Assembly: GCF_041146395.1 (NCBI RefSeq)
Contig: NC_090986.1
Span: forward strand, 46,722,001 to 46,786,000
Direction of reading: 5' to 3'
Source: Eulemur rufifrons
Lineage: Eukaryota; Chordata; Mammalia; Primates; Lemuridae
Length of the DNA stretch: 64,000 nt
Made by a program: the position numbers and the translations under genes. Shown here piece by piece: positions 1 through 10,700 of this stretch; the stretch's first letter is position 1, and each line of letters opens with the position of its first letter. Under the pieces are notes generated by a model. It saw only the letters and a program-made list of their open reading frames with translations. It was not told the origin of the DNA and ran no database searches.

Positions 1-2886
1 GACTATTTGCTCTATATTGATTTTCACTATATTTTTTCTCATAAAATAAATAAGACTTTGATTAAACACACAGCTTCTAAAGGAGTAGTGATGGAGGGGT
101 GAGACAAGGTCTTTCCCACTTATAGGAAAGCCTAGTTTAAACAATTTTAATATTGAGGTTAGGAATATTACAGGATAATGTCATTTTCTTATGTGTCTTT
201 AATATATGCAGGGTTTGTTTTCTCTCATACTAAAATACAAAGAAAAGAATACTTTAAAGTACATGGTTTTTATGAATCTAAATACCACATTAAAATTAAT
301 TATGAGCACAGTGATTTTGGAATGCATGCCTCAAACAAGTATTGAACAAATAATTTTGTTAGAATATTCCTTACCAAATACGTGGTCAATTTTTAAAATT
401 TAAATTTCATTGAACAATAATTAGAAAAAAATAGCATGTCATATTCAAAGTAATTGGATATGTGAATAATAATTTGTTTTATAAAACATGCTATATTATA
501 AAACATCATAAACCATTCTCTTTCCATTAAATCTTATGCTTCTATCTTCATTCTTAAAGTATGTTACAGTGACTAACCCCTCCAATGTTCCATGAGTTTG
601 TTTACAAAGAATAAGAAAAAGATGCACATTATATTAATATGTGCCATATTTATTACCAAGACTCTTGCTTTAGAAATAGTATTGTATAAAGTCACTGAGA
701 ATAGATAAAATTAAAGAAGAATTCAATCATTTCAATCCTGGGTTTATTGCAAATCCTGAGAATTATTGGAAAAAAAATATTACTGTATTAAAGCTTTGGG
801 GAGAAGAAAAGGAGATGCTAAAAATTGCTTTCAAATTGTCTAACATGTCCAATTATATGTGTAGGATTTGGACTTTTATTGTTATTATTATTTTAACCTT
901 TGCCATACACACTGTGACTATTTCAAACTACTAACCTGATGGGATCTGGGAACACAGTTATTTGACTGACTCCTTATCTTCTTTACTTCATAGTAGATTG
1001 CCCTGTACACAGTGCGAACTCTAATAAATATTTGATGGAGAAAAGATCTAGTAGCAGAGCCTGCAAGAAGTAGAGAGTCAAATATATGGAATAGTAATTA
1101 GGGAGAAACTCCTTGTACACTCAGGCAAAACCCTAAGGGAAAAGCTTCAAAGCAATGCCAAGTGAACTCTCCCAGATAATTAAGAGTGACCTCCTTAAGG
1201 TGGTAAACAATGATATAAAAGTGGCCCAATAGAATGTATCACTCCATCTACCAAAAATGTCATGTGTCACCAATAAAAGTGTATGAAAATACATGAAGTA
1301 AAAAAAGTTTACATTTGGCGTGAACTTTTTCTCCCTCTGTATATTTATTTTCCTTTTCTCCCTTTTAATGAAAGAATTTTCCTTTCCTCCTTATTAATGT
1401 TAGTATCCACTCACATGTATCACTAAGCCTCTCACCCATGTTCAGAAAACATGCTCTCCCAGACATATCCTTTTACTTTCAGTGCATCATATTTACCTAA
1501 CATGTCTCATTCTTTCCTGGTACAGTCAAGTGGATTCATTTCTCTGTCTCTGATAAACTAATTCTCTCCACATCTCATAGATGAAGGATGCTTGTTCCCC
1601 ACTCTCCATATTTATTTCATGTGGAGAGAGGTCAAATAATATTATACATATGTCATGTATAATCTATCTCTCTATCTATCTAATGATATTTGTTTCTTCA
1701 CTCAACTCTGCCCTCAAAACATAGAATAATCTGACAAGTTGAGTTTTGAGGAGAAACTAGGAATATGTACACCAGAGTCTTCCTCTTCTACTTCTCTTAG
1801 GAACAGCATTGCTGCCTACAGTACATATTTATTTCCCTCTGTCTCTCCATGGCAAACATCTCTACCTATATTTAAGTCTATTTAATTCAGGTTTAAGGAT
1901 TAAGAGAATACTTGCTCACATATATGAACTGTATTCTCCAACTTAGCCTTTATCAGGAAGAAAATGAAATTTTGGCATCTGTCTGTTGATATCTTTGTTT
2001 CTCAGTAGGTTCATAGTGTATGTCACATATAAAAGTGCTAATTAATTGGGGTCCCTTAAATCAAATGTAGTTAGTAATGCTTCCAAGTAGAGAACAACTT
2101 AAATTATTGGTCTGAGGAAAACGGTCCCGGAGAGAAAAGTGTTCTCCTTGCTAACATGAACATGTTGCCCTAGGCAAATGTTTGTAATTTATTCAAACAC
2201 ATACAGTGATCATTTACAAATTTATTTTTTCATATTGTAATATCTGAAGTGTTTTTTGCTCTTCTTCTAAGGAAAAACAAATCAAAAATAGAGAATATAA
2301 CACAAAAGTAAATATCTAACAAAACCAGTGGAAAAGGTGCAACATATAGCAATATTTTCTGCCAAGGAAATAGTCCAGAGTAAATTACAAATAGACTAAG
2401 AACACACAACATTGGTTCTATACCAAAGAATCTGTAACAGCAAAAGTTATCTTAATCTCAAACAACTTTGGCCTTTCTCTGGCCTATCCTTTTGAGGTCT
2501 GTTTTGGCAATCCTTTGTCACCAACATATCCACAGAGTCGAGTGTCAGTAAGTTTCAGTAAGAAGTGCAAACCCAGAGTTCATACTTTAACACTCCTTCA
2601 AGTGCTGCTTTGGGTACACAAAACCTCAAAACCCCTAAGTGTGCTATATTGTTGCTTTGAGTCCTAGAAAAGTAAGGAGCAGGTCTTGAAGGGTGTTCCA
2701 TAAAATATACCAGAGGAAGAATTTGAAGAGATCCCCTGAGGAATTTGCGTTCTACAGAAAAATAACATTTAATAGGACGATTGTGTCTTTTCTTAGGACA
2801 AGAAAAATTTTCTTTGAACATTCAGTTTATTCAAGGAGATATTTGTAAAATAAACTTTAAGAAAGTTTTTGGACTGTTGTCCAATA
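1..2886. other. A/T-rich unique sequence, no gene seen
   Basis: No interspersed repeat or gene is recognisable. Open frames reach about 65 codons without any known motif. A short TATC/TCTC tract lies near 1661-1683. The sequence 'AATAAATATTTGATGGA' near 1023 recalls the end of an old L2 or MIR element but is too short to call. Confidence 0.6.
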
Positions 2887-2887
2887 A

Positions 2888-3229
2888 TAATATAACAAAA
2901 TACTTTAGACTGAGTAACTTATAGACAACAGAAATTTATTGTTTACAGTTCTAGAGTCTGGGAAGTCCAAGACCAAGCAGATTTGGTGTCAGGTGAGGGC
3001 TCATTCCTCCTAGATGTCACCTTCCACATTTATCCTCACATAGAGGAAGAGACAACAGAGTTCCCTCAAGTCTCTTTTACAATGACACTAATCCGATTCG
3101 TGAGTGTGGGGCCCTCATTACTTAATCACTCCTCAAAGGCCCCACCTCTTACTTAATGTCATCATATTGGGTATTAGGGTCCAATGTATGAGTTGGGGTG
3201 GGGGGGGCACCAATATTCAGATCATAGCA
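2888..3229 (-). mobile_element. MaLR-type LTR (MST/MLT1 group), reverse orientation
   Basis: The left edge reads 'ATAACAAAATACTTTAGACT' and continues into 'CAGAAATTTATTGTTTACAG' and 'TTCTAGAGTCTGGGAAGTCC'. This is the reverse complement of the 3' end of MST/MLT1 LTRs, where the AATAAATTTCTG poly(A) signal lies. The right edge ends 'CAGATCATAGCA', the reversed LTR start. The interior keeps the typical blocks 'AAGGCCCCACCTCTTACT' and 'GGTGTCAGGTGAGGGCTC'. Length of about 340 bp fits an MST-like LTR. Adjoining internal sequence on the right means this is the 3' LTR of a minus-strand copy. It is non-autonomous and decayed. Group-level identity is from memory of the consensus; the subfamily is unsure. 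Confidence 0.8.
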
Positions 3230-3503
3230 TTCTGACCTTAGTCCCAGCAAAATTCATGCCCTTCTCATTTGCAAAATACATTTATCCCATTCTAATAGCC
3301 TCAATTATCTTAACTTATTTAAACCTCAACTCGAAGTCTAAGTCCAAAGTCTCATATAAGTATTATCCTATTCAGATATGGGTGTTTTATCCTCAAGAAA
3401 ATTCCCCTTCAACTGTGAGCTCATGAAATCAAATGAATTATATGCTTTTAAAATACGATGATGGGACAGTCGTAAGATATTTATTCCAAGTCATAGTACC
3501 AAA
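3230..3503 (-). mobile_element. MaLR internal sequence next to the 3' LTR
   Basis: The run containing 'CCAAAGTCTCATATAAGT', 'CAGATATGGGTG' and 'TATGCTTTTAAAATACGATG' is the reversed end of a MaLR internal region. It matches in order the internal sequence beside the second MaLR copy at 5526-6560. There is no coding capacity. Together with the LTR on its left it forms one truncated minus-strand provirus remnant. Confidence 0.65.
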
Positions 3504-3562
3504 TTCTGCCTTAGTTTGGGCCACTATAACAAAAGTACTATAAATTAAGTAATTTTTAAACA
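3504..3562 (-). mobile_element. Truncated LTR edge (MaLR-like), broken by L1 sequence
   Basis: The sequence 'TTAGTTTGGGCCACTATAAC' followed by 'AAAAGTACTATAAATTAAGT' resembles the reversed 3' edge of an MLT1/MST LTR. It stops after about 55 bp where L1 ORF2-like sequence begins. Either an L1 insertion split a second LTR here or the element was deleted. The identification rests on one short edge. Confidence 0.45.
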
Positions 3563-4800
3563 GCCCCTGGTGATGTGGTGTATTACATTAATTGATTTTC
3601 AAATGTAGTGCCTGCCTTGAATACCTGGTTATGGTGTATAGCTCATAATTATTTTTATACATTGTTGGATTTGCCTTAGCACTATTTGTTAAGGACGTTT
3701 GTACTACATTAATGAGAAGTATTAGTCTGATGTTTTTCTTTCTTGTAATAACTTTATCTGATTCAATATTTAGGTAATATAAGTTTCATACAAAGTTTAA
3801 GAGTATTCCCCCTGCTTCTATTTTCTAGAATAGATTGTGGACGGTTGGTATATTTCTTTCCCATAAATATTTATCAGAATTCACCAGGAGAAATCTCTGA
3901 ACTTGGCACTTTCTTATTTGAAATGTTATTAATCATTGATAAATTTATTTAATAGATATGGACATATTAATATCCTTCTCTTCATGCAAATTTTGATAGT
4001 ACAGGTCTTTCAGGGATTTGGTCTATTTCATAACAGTTATCAAATTTTGAGGCATAGAATAGTTCATAGTATTTCTTTATTATACTTTTAATGGCTATAG
4101 CACAGTAGTGATGGTTCCTCCTTCATTTCTGATAGTGTTAATTTTGTGTTTTCTCTCTTTTTTCCCTAGTCATCGTGGCTAGAGTTTATCAATATAATTG
4201 ATCTTTTAAAAGAAACAGATTTTGGTTTTGTTGGTTTTCTTAATTTTTTTTGTTTTCAATCTGATTGGTTTCTGCTCTATTGACTTTTCTTTCCTTCTGC
4301 TTGTTGTAGGATTAAATTGTTCTGTCTCTAGTTTTCTAAATTTGAAACTAAGATTTTTTATTCTAGGTAATTTGTTATTTCTAAAATATTCATTTAATGC
4401 TGTAAACCTCCCTGTAAGCACTGCTTTAATTTCATCCCACAATCTTGGTAAATTTTATTTTCATTTTCACTTAGTTCAACTTGAGAAAATTCTGTAATGT
4501 GTTATTAGAAATACACTGCTTATTCTCCAAATATTTTTATATTTTCCAACTATCTTACTGTTATAGATTTCTAGTTTAATTGTACAGTGGTCAGGAAACA
4601 TACTTGGTGTGATTTCTATTCTGAGAAGTTTGTTATGATGTTTTTTATGACTCAGAATGTGGTCTATCTTGGTGAATGTTCCAGGTGAGTGTGAGGATAA
4701 TATGCATTTTGCTATTGTGGTCTGAAGCGCTTTTAAAATATCAATTAGATCAAGTTGAATGATAGCGCTATTCTGGTCAACTATATTCAGTTATTGGCAA
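3563..4800 (-). mobile_element. Old LINE-1 ORF2 fragment, reverse orientation
   Basis: Read on the minus strand this is the part of L1 ORF2 downstream of the reverse-transcriptase core. On the plus strand the diagnostic blocks are 'GAATGTGGTCTATCTTGGTG' at about 4655, 'AATTGTACAGTGGTCAGGAA' at about 4578 and 'TCTCCAAATATTTTTATATT' at about 4524. The copy carries many stops and indels and lacks both ends, so it is a dead, ancient fragment. An open plus-strand frame of 91 codons at 4222-4497 is antisense to L1 and should not be taken as a gene. Confidence 0.75.
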
Positions 4801-5049
4801 TAAGTGAGACACACTACGATGGTACAAAAGATCATATCCTGGACAATGGAAAAAATGGAATAGAGGATAAAAAGTCTTCAATGTCTATGTGGTGTGTTTG
4901 AACTTTTGTTCCCTTATAGGGATTATAACAAAGGTTACTCTTTGTTTTCAGCTTAGGTTATTTTCTACAAGATATATTATTAAAATTACATAAAAACACA
5001 CAAAATAAAATGTTTAGAATTTAATAAATTATTAATGGATTCCAAAAAT
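4801..5049. other. Unassigned spacer between L1 and MaLR
   Basis: A/T-rich sequence with no recognisable element. It may be L1 sequence too decayed to recognise, or the original host DNA. Confidence 0.4.
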
Positions 5050-5525
5050 TTTATATAACTACCACAGAATTGGTGAATTTAAACATCATGAATTTATTCT
5101 CTTACAGTTCTAGAAGCCAGAAGTCTGAAATGAAGGTCTGGTCAGAGCTTTGCTCCCTCTGAAAGCTCTACAGAAGAATCCATTTCCTTCCTGCCTCTTT
5201 CAGCTTCTGATGGCTGTTGATATTTCTTGGGCTTTCAGGGGCTACACTGAAAACAAACTGCCTTTGTTTTCAGATGGCCCCTTCCTCTGTGGATGCATAT
5301 CTTCTCCTGTGCGTTTCTATGAAATCTTAACTGTCTCAGTCTTTATAATGATTTGCCATTGGATTCATGGCTTACCTGACTAATGCAGGATAATTTTAAT
5401 TTAACCACATATTTTTATGTGTAAAGTAACATTCACTCTTTTAACATATGAAGTAAGAGTCACAACTTCCAGGGATTAATTAGACTAGGGACATATCTTT
5501 TTGATACCACCATTCAGCCCACCAG
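5050..5525 (-). mobile_element. Second MaLR-type LTR (MLT1-like), reverse orientation
   Basis: It begins with a decayed 'ACTACCACAGAATTGGTGAA', then 'TCTCTTACAGTTCTAGAAGC', which is the reversed LTR 3' end. It ends 'ACCATTCAGCCCACCAGA'. The interior has decayed versions of the same blocks as the copy at 2888-3229, but it is longer and more diverged, closer to MLT1 than MST. The 77-codon frame at 5150-5383 is antisense LTR sequence. Confidence 0.7.
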
Positions 5526-6560
5526 AGTCTGCCCTCTGGTCCCCAAGTACTTATGTCCATCCCACTTGTAAAAGTTTTTCATTCCATCCCAATATCCTTG
5601 CAAGTATCATCCTATTGCAGCAGCAACTTCAAGTCAAAAATTTCACCTAAATATTATAAGCTCGAAAGCCACAAATCTCTTTATTTATTTCATTTGAATC
5701 AAAAATGGATTAGACATAAGGTATGATCCATTCCGGGGCAAAAATCCTCTTCGTCTATGGACCTGTGAAACTAGAAAACTAGTTACATGCTTCTAAAATG
5801 CAATGGTGAGACAGACAGGCATAGAATAACAGTCATAGACATCCTCATTTTAAAAGGGAGAAAATAAGAGGTATAAAGAAAGCGTGGACTTCAAGCAAGT
5901 AAAAATCAAGCATCACAAATTCCCATAGGTTTCGAAGCCTGAGAATAATCTCTTGGGCTCAATGCTCTACCCAAGGGCTTGTGGTATGGCCCTCAGGCCA
6001 CATGGATACACCTTCCTCTGCCTCTGCACTTGCGGCTTTACTGTCTGGGCTCCAGGATCTGTCCACAGAGTTATTTGTCCATTACTTTGAAGGGTAGCAC
6101 ATGTTTGCAGCTGAGTAGCCCTATGAGCTGTTTCATGTCAGTAGAAGTCTGGTAGCTTTCTTTTAATTCATGTTTCTGTCCCTTTCTATACAAGCCGGCA
6201 TTGTTTAAGCTGATAAAATATTCTCAAAAACCTGTGGGTCTCCTTTGTTAACACTGGGTTCCCCCACAATAGACAAAAGAATTCTCCACAGATTTTTTTT
6301 CCGAGATAACACATCTCTATTTCTGCCTCCCCTGAGATAATTCAGTAGATTTATGTGTCATTTGCCTAATTTCTTCAGCAAATGTTTTTTTTTAGCCTCA
6401 GCATTGGCCTGCCTCCTACAGCACACATTCAAAACAGTGACCTTCCTCATTAGTGTGTTTTATTATCTGGACAGGTTAAGACTTTTTAAATCATAAAGCC
6501 TGAACACATTATTATTTATAGAATTACTTCAAATTCCCTGTTTTTTTTTTTGGCTGAAAT
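5526..6560 (-). mobile_element. MaLR internal region (3' part), reverse orientation
   Basis: Immediately right of the LTR comes 'GTCTGCCCTCTGGTCCCCAA', then 'CTTATGTCCATCCCACTTGT', 'ACATGCTTCTAAAATGCAAT' and 'GGTGAGACAGACAGGCATAG'. This is the order found at the end of MaLR internal sequence. It continues for about 1 kb with decay, and the left-over similarity fades near 6500. It holds no open frame of note. The two MaLR copies share strand and layout but differ in divergence, so separate insertions are more likely than a recent local duplication. Confidence 0.6.
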
Positions 6561-7582
6561 AATTCATTTCCCTGAGCAATAACATAAAATGAGAAATTAT
6601 TTTTATTTGAATAGTTCAAATGATTTTTGAACTTTGATATTTCCCTTTTGCATCCAACCATTCAAATTTTATAATCACAATGCATATTTTATGTATAGGA
6701 TAAAATTACCTTGCTAAATAAGTTTCATTGCCTAACATTTCTCAGGTGACAAGGTGATTATAATAGTCAATGATGTCATATGAATATTTCTAAAGAGGTG
6801 GCTATTATTTATCTAAAAGAGAAGAAGGTAAGTAAAGAGACACATACTTTTTGCAATGTCATATCCGTTCTGATTTATTTGATTTTATAGTAATGCAAAT
6901 ACAAAATTAGACATGATGATGGGCACTAGGAAGAAAGGAGAATTGAGTAAGAAGGCAAAGCTTAGAACTGTTATTAGGAGAGAGAGGAAGAGAGAAAGAG
7001 AGAGAGAGTATGAAGAGTATATAATAAAGTTCCAAAGGAAGTTACTACAATCCATTTGCAGATATAAATAGATATGGGAACATAAAGATTTCATTGTATG
7101 TAAAAGACTTCCTGGAGAAGGAATTTTTTGATATTATACAGAAGATTCACTATATTGGGTGAATCTTCTATACCCAGATGAAACACCCCAGCTGATTCAC
7201 CAAGCAACTGTAGGGTATTTTCTTCTGAGATAATTATACTAAAGACTCATGATAGGACTAGGAAAAATATATTCTTGTTGCCAAAACTAAAGATCTATCT
7301 CCTTCAAAACATATGTTTTGCTTCTTTTATAAAGGGTAATTTTTACTATGTCTTAACCCTGACGTTACACATGTCAACTCATTGACTCCCAAGGAACTCT
7401 ATATTAATCTAATTTTAGAAATACGAAAGTATGTCAGGAAGGTAGAACACAAGACCCCAACTCAGATCTTCAATGCAACACAATTCATGGTCTTTCTAAT
7501 GTTTTCCAATGTTTTCCTTACTTGACTGAATATCTTTGAGTTGCCCAGTACATAAAAGTTACTGTTTGCAAAGCTGCTGCTC
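6561..7582. other. Unique sequence with a GA-rich tract and a hairpin
   Basis: No gene or interspersed repeat recognised. A purine tract of GA/GAAA units lies at about 6978-7009; its complement gives the Ser/Leu-rich 69-codon minus-strand frame at 6885-7094, which is an artefact. The perfect hairpin at 7140-7169 is listed separately. Confidence 0.55.
7140..7169. repeat. Perfect 11-bp inverted repeat, 8-nt loop
   Basis: The arm AGAAGATTCAC at 7140-7150 is the exact reverse complement of GTGAATCTTCT at 7159-7169, with loop TATATTGG. Two further base pairs form outside a single mismatch. It is too short for a typical microRNA precursor and has no known family. It could be the relic of a small DNA transposon or chance. 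Confidence 0.8.
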
Positions 7583-7890
7583 CTTTTTTTAATTTCAAGG
7601 TATTACGGGGGTACAAATATTTTTTGTTATTACATGGATCGTGTTTATAAAGCTTGAGTCATGGTTATAAGTGTTCCTGTCACCCAGACAGTGTTCACTA
7701 TACCTCTTATGTAGGTTTTCGCCCGTCCATTCCTCCCCACTCCTCTCTGCCTGATTTCCATTGAGTTTTCCTTCCCTCTATGCACATATGTGCTCATGAG
7801 CACACATGCAAAGCTTATTCTTGAAGAACCTGTGCTCCTGTGTGTTTCTTGTTGGATAAACACCTTTACCAATGTGTTGTCTTCTAGCCT
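7583..7890 (-). mobile_element. LINE-1 3' UTR fragment, reverse orientation
   Basis: It starts with a poly(T)-like tract 'CCTTTTTTTAATTTCAAGG' followed by 'TATTACGGGGGTACAAATAT', then 'GTCACCCAGACAGTG' and 'CTTATGTAGGTTTTCGCCCG'. This is the reverse complement of the strepsirrhine L1 3'UTR ending in 'TTTGTACCCCCATAATATG'. The copy is 5'-truncated to about 300 bp and moderately diverged. The 75-codon minus-strand frame at 7645-7872 lies inside it and is not a gene. Confidence 0.7.
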
Positions 7891-8140
7891 GCAATAAGCT
7901 CAGTTTCTAAACTCAATCTCTGCTTAGGCCATCTTGAATGGGGAAATATGCCTTGTATCTAGTGCAAGCCTGAGTCTTAAATAAAATAATCACAGTTTCT
8001 CATGATAATGACACATGTCTCATCATACTATTAGTATGCGGCAGTCAAGGCAAAGATATGTACAAAAGGCATTAATGAATACAATGGAATTATTATGGCT
8101 AAAGAAGAATGACTACTAAGTTTTACACACAATAATGTTA
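7891..8140. other. Short unique spacer between two L1 ends
   Basis: No recognisable feature. It contains ordinary A/T-rich sequence between two independently inserted L1 3' ends that lie on the same strand. Confidence 0.5.
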
Positions 8141-8275
8141 TTTTTTTTTTATTTCAGCTCATTATGGGGGTACAAAAGTTCAGGTTACATATATTGCCCA
8201 TGCCTCCCCATCCCCCCGAGTCTGAGCTTCAAGTGTGTCCATTCCCTAGACAGTGCACATCAATGTAAAAATAAT
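8141..8275 (-). mobile_element. Short 5'-truncated LINE-1 3' end, reverse orientation
   Basis: It begins with a T-run and 'ATTTCAGCTCATTATGGGGG', then 'TACAAAAGTTCAGGTTACAT', 'ATTGCCCATGCCTCCCCATC' and 'CCCCGAGTCTGAGCTTCAAG'. This is a close match to the L1 3'UTR at 46015-46160 read in reverse. Only about 130 bp are kept, an extreme 5' truncation typical of L1 insertion. It is less diverged than the copy at 7583, so it is younger. Confidence 0.85.
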
Positions 8276-9188
8276 TTGTCATTTTTTTCCATACTCCTAA
8301 AGCTTGAATTAATTGCCTATATTTGAATGTTTTAGAATATTTTGATTATTTTTTTTCTGGCCCAACATGAAATTTATACATTCTTATGAAACATATAATA
8401 CATTTTATCAGTGAACTTAATAAAGTCAAGGATGTCTTAATAAAAGCGAAGAACAGTATAAAATTGTTTTCAATCCTAAATCATATTCCCAATGATACCT
8501 ACATTCTTTAACCTCAGGCAAGTAATTATTTTTTCATCTATATCTTCAAAGCCCCATTCACTGAAGGGGATATGCCCAAGCCATGAGCATAGTAAATATA
8601 ATATACCTATCTAATTGATATGAAAATTTTTTAGCATACAACCAAGCAATCAAAGTCCTATCTATATCTACTCAAAATACTAAGTTTCCTCTTGTAGTAC
8701 CTTCATTCATAGGGGATAATTACTATTATGTAAATTATGTTGTTTAAGCTTCCAGTTAAAGTTATTGTATATATTTTACACAAATTACATATTTAATATA
8801 TATAAAGTTGTTTTTATATATGTGTATTAGATACATATGCACATATTCTTTTTATTGCTTAGCTTCATTTCCAAAGGATCAATCTTGTATCTCTGTAGTT
8901 TAATGTTCAGGTTATGATTCTGGCACATTATATAGATATATAATATACATAAAAATTATTGGAGTGATATATGCTCACCCAAATAGTTATTTAGCTTTTT
9001 ATGGTATTTTGGCTTCATGGACTCCTGTGAGTCATTCTCACTCCTGAATGATACATACATTTATTTATGCAGTGTTTTATTTTTGTATAAATTCAGATAA
9101 TATTCAAATCTCCAGGAACAGTTCATGGACATAAATTTAAGAACCCACAATCTATACCATGGTTATAGGATATTACTATATTTATGTG

Positions 9189-9221
<33 letters not shown>

Positions 9222-10700
9222 AACTGAATAAAGATATTTAAAGCAGATGTATCCTTGAAAAATATAAAACTCTATCTCCTAATAATAAATAGTGTATCCT
9301 TAAGTATTACAGCCTTGTTTTTAAGACTAGTACTTATGCAAAAGAAAAGGCTTTCAGAAATATCATATGCAAAACTTGGATATTAAGGTATTAATTTCCT
9401 TGGTAGACAAAATTGCAATTAATAATCACTAACATAGTATTGCAGATGATGAGAGATCAAAGACAAATAGATTAAGGAAATCAAATGGAATTTGTGAACA
9501 ATTAGAAATACCAAGGGTTTCCACTGAAATACACATATTTCATCTGTAATAATAACAGCTGGAGAATTATTTATTCAAATTTTAATTCCACAGTGGTTGT
9601 TCTACTTTTTAAAGTCTTTCATTTAAGGGCATGTGTATCCCAGATTAATATAATATTTCTTATTGAGTAAGTTTCCTGAATGTAATTTTTGGTAAAATAA
9701 CTGAAAAGAAATTTAACAAAATATAATTAGTACTGAAAATAATAGGAATGTGATCATCATAAATATAGTGACCTAATTTTAATAAGATTTTGTTCATATA
9801 ATTTAAAAATCATTTTTAAAATCCATAAAGGAAGAGTATAAATATTATAACAATAAAAATTCTCCCCTATGCAGTCTAGTATTATGCCATTGGATAAGTA
9901 CATAAAAATATAATACGTATACTATATTTTCTTCTTATTATTATCCTTTTAATTTTTAAAAATATATCCATATTTAGACTCATTTCATCTATTGAGCTAA
10001 TTAAGTCTAATTTACCAGCTATAAATTATTAGTTTTTACCTATTGTTTTAAGCAGAACTTTAGAAAAGTATATATTCAGCATAAATTTTCTAGGTTTCTG
10101 TATAGAGATTTCATGTCTATATTTTTACTATGTCTTCAGATAAAATGAAATTTATTGTTAAGTATAAGTAGTTAAATTCTTTTCTGGTAAAAGGGAGATA
10201 AAGGTAAAGATTCATAGAGAAATGAAATGTCAAGGGATTATTATTAAAAAATTCACTCAGCTACTAAATATTTTATCATTTTATGCCTTCAATTTGCTTA
10301 TGTAAAGATTTTCTTAAATAAATTATTATCAAAAAGATAATCACTTTTTAATTTTGAATATTTTAAAAGTATTTTGTGCGTGACACACTGTTGTGCTTTC
10401 AGTTAGATGAGTAGATAATCTTTTACTGTCCTCTTTTGGTAGCTTAGCTAACTTAGCTGGTTGAAGCCAGTCTGTAGAGAGACGCAAGGCCTATGGCTGA
10501 TGTCATCATCCCTGGGAGCCTATTATATACTCTGTACAAAAGACACTCTTAAAGTCATTCAAAAGACAAAAAAAAAGGGGGGAAATATTTATGTCAGGCA
10601 TATTTAAGTAATATTAATAAATAATGTGATCCTCATATCAACCAACATAAAATGCAAGTCTAAAATATTCTATGGGACAATGAAAAACTTTCAAATGCAA
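8276..10700. other. A/T-rich unique sequence
   Basis: No gene or interspersed repeat recognised. It includes the TA microsatellite at 9188-9223. Base composition is strongly A/T with many poly(A)/(T) runs and frequent stops in every frame. Confidence 0.55.
9188..9223. repeat. TA/TG microsatellite
   Basis: A run of TA units interrupted by GTA and CATA near its left end. It is likely polymorphic in length and able to form cruciforms. Confidence 0.9.

Noticed and set aside
4222..4497. 91-codon plus-strand frame that looks like a membrane protein (Leu/Phe/Val-rich)
   Set aside because: It is the antisense translation of an L1 ORF2 fragment.
6885..7094. Ser/Leu-rich 69-codon minus-strand frame
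   Set aside because: It translates a GA-rich simple tract.
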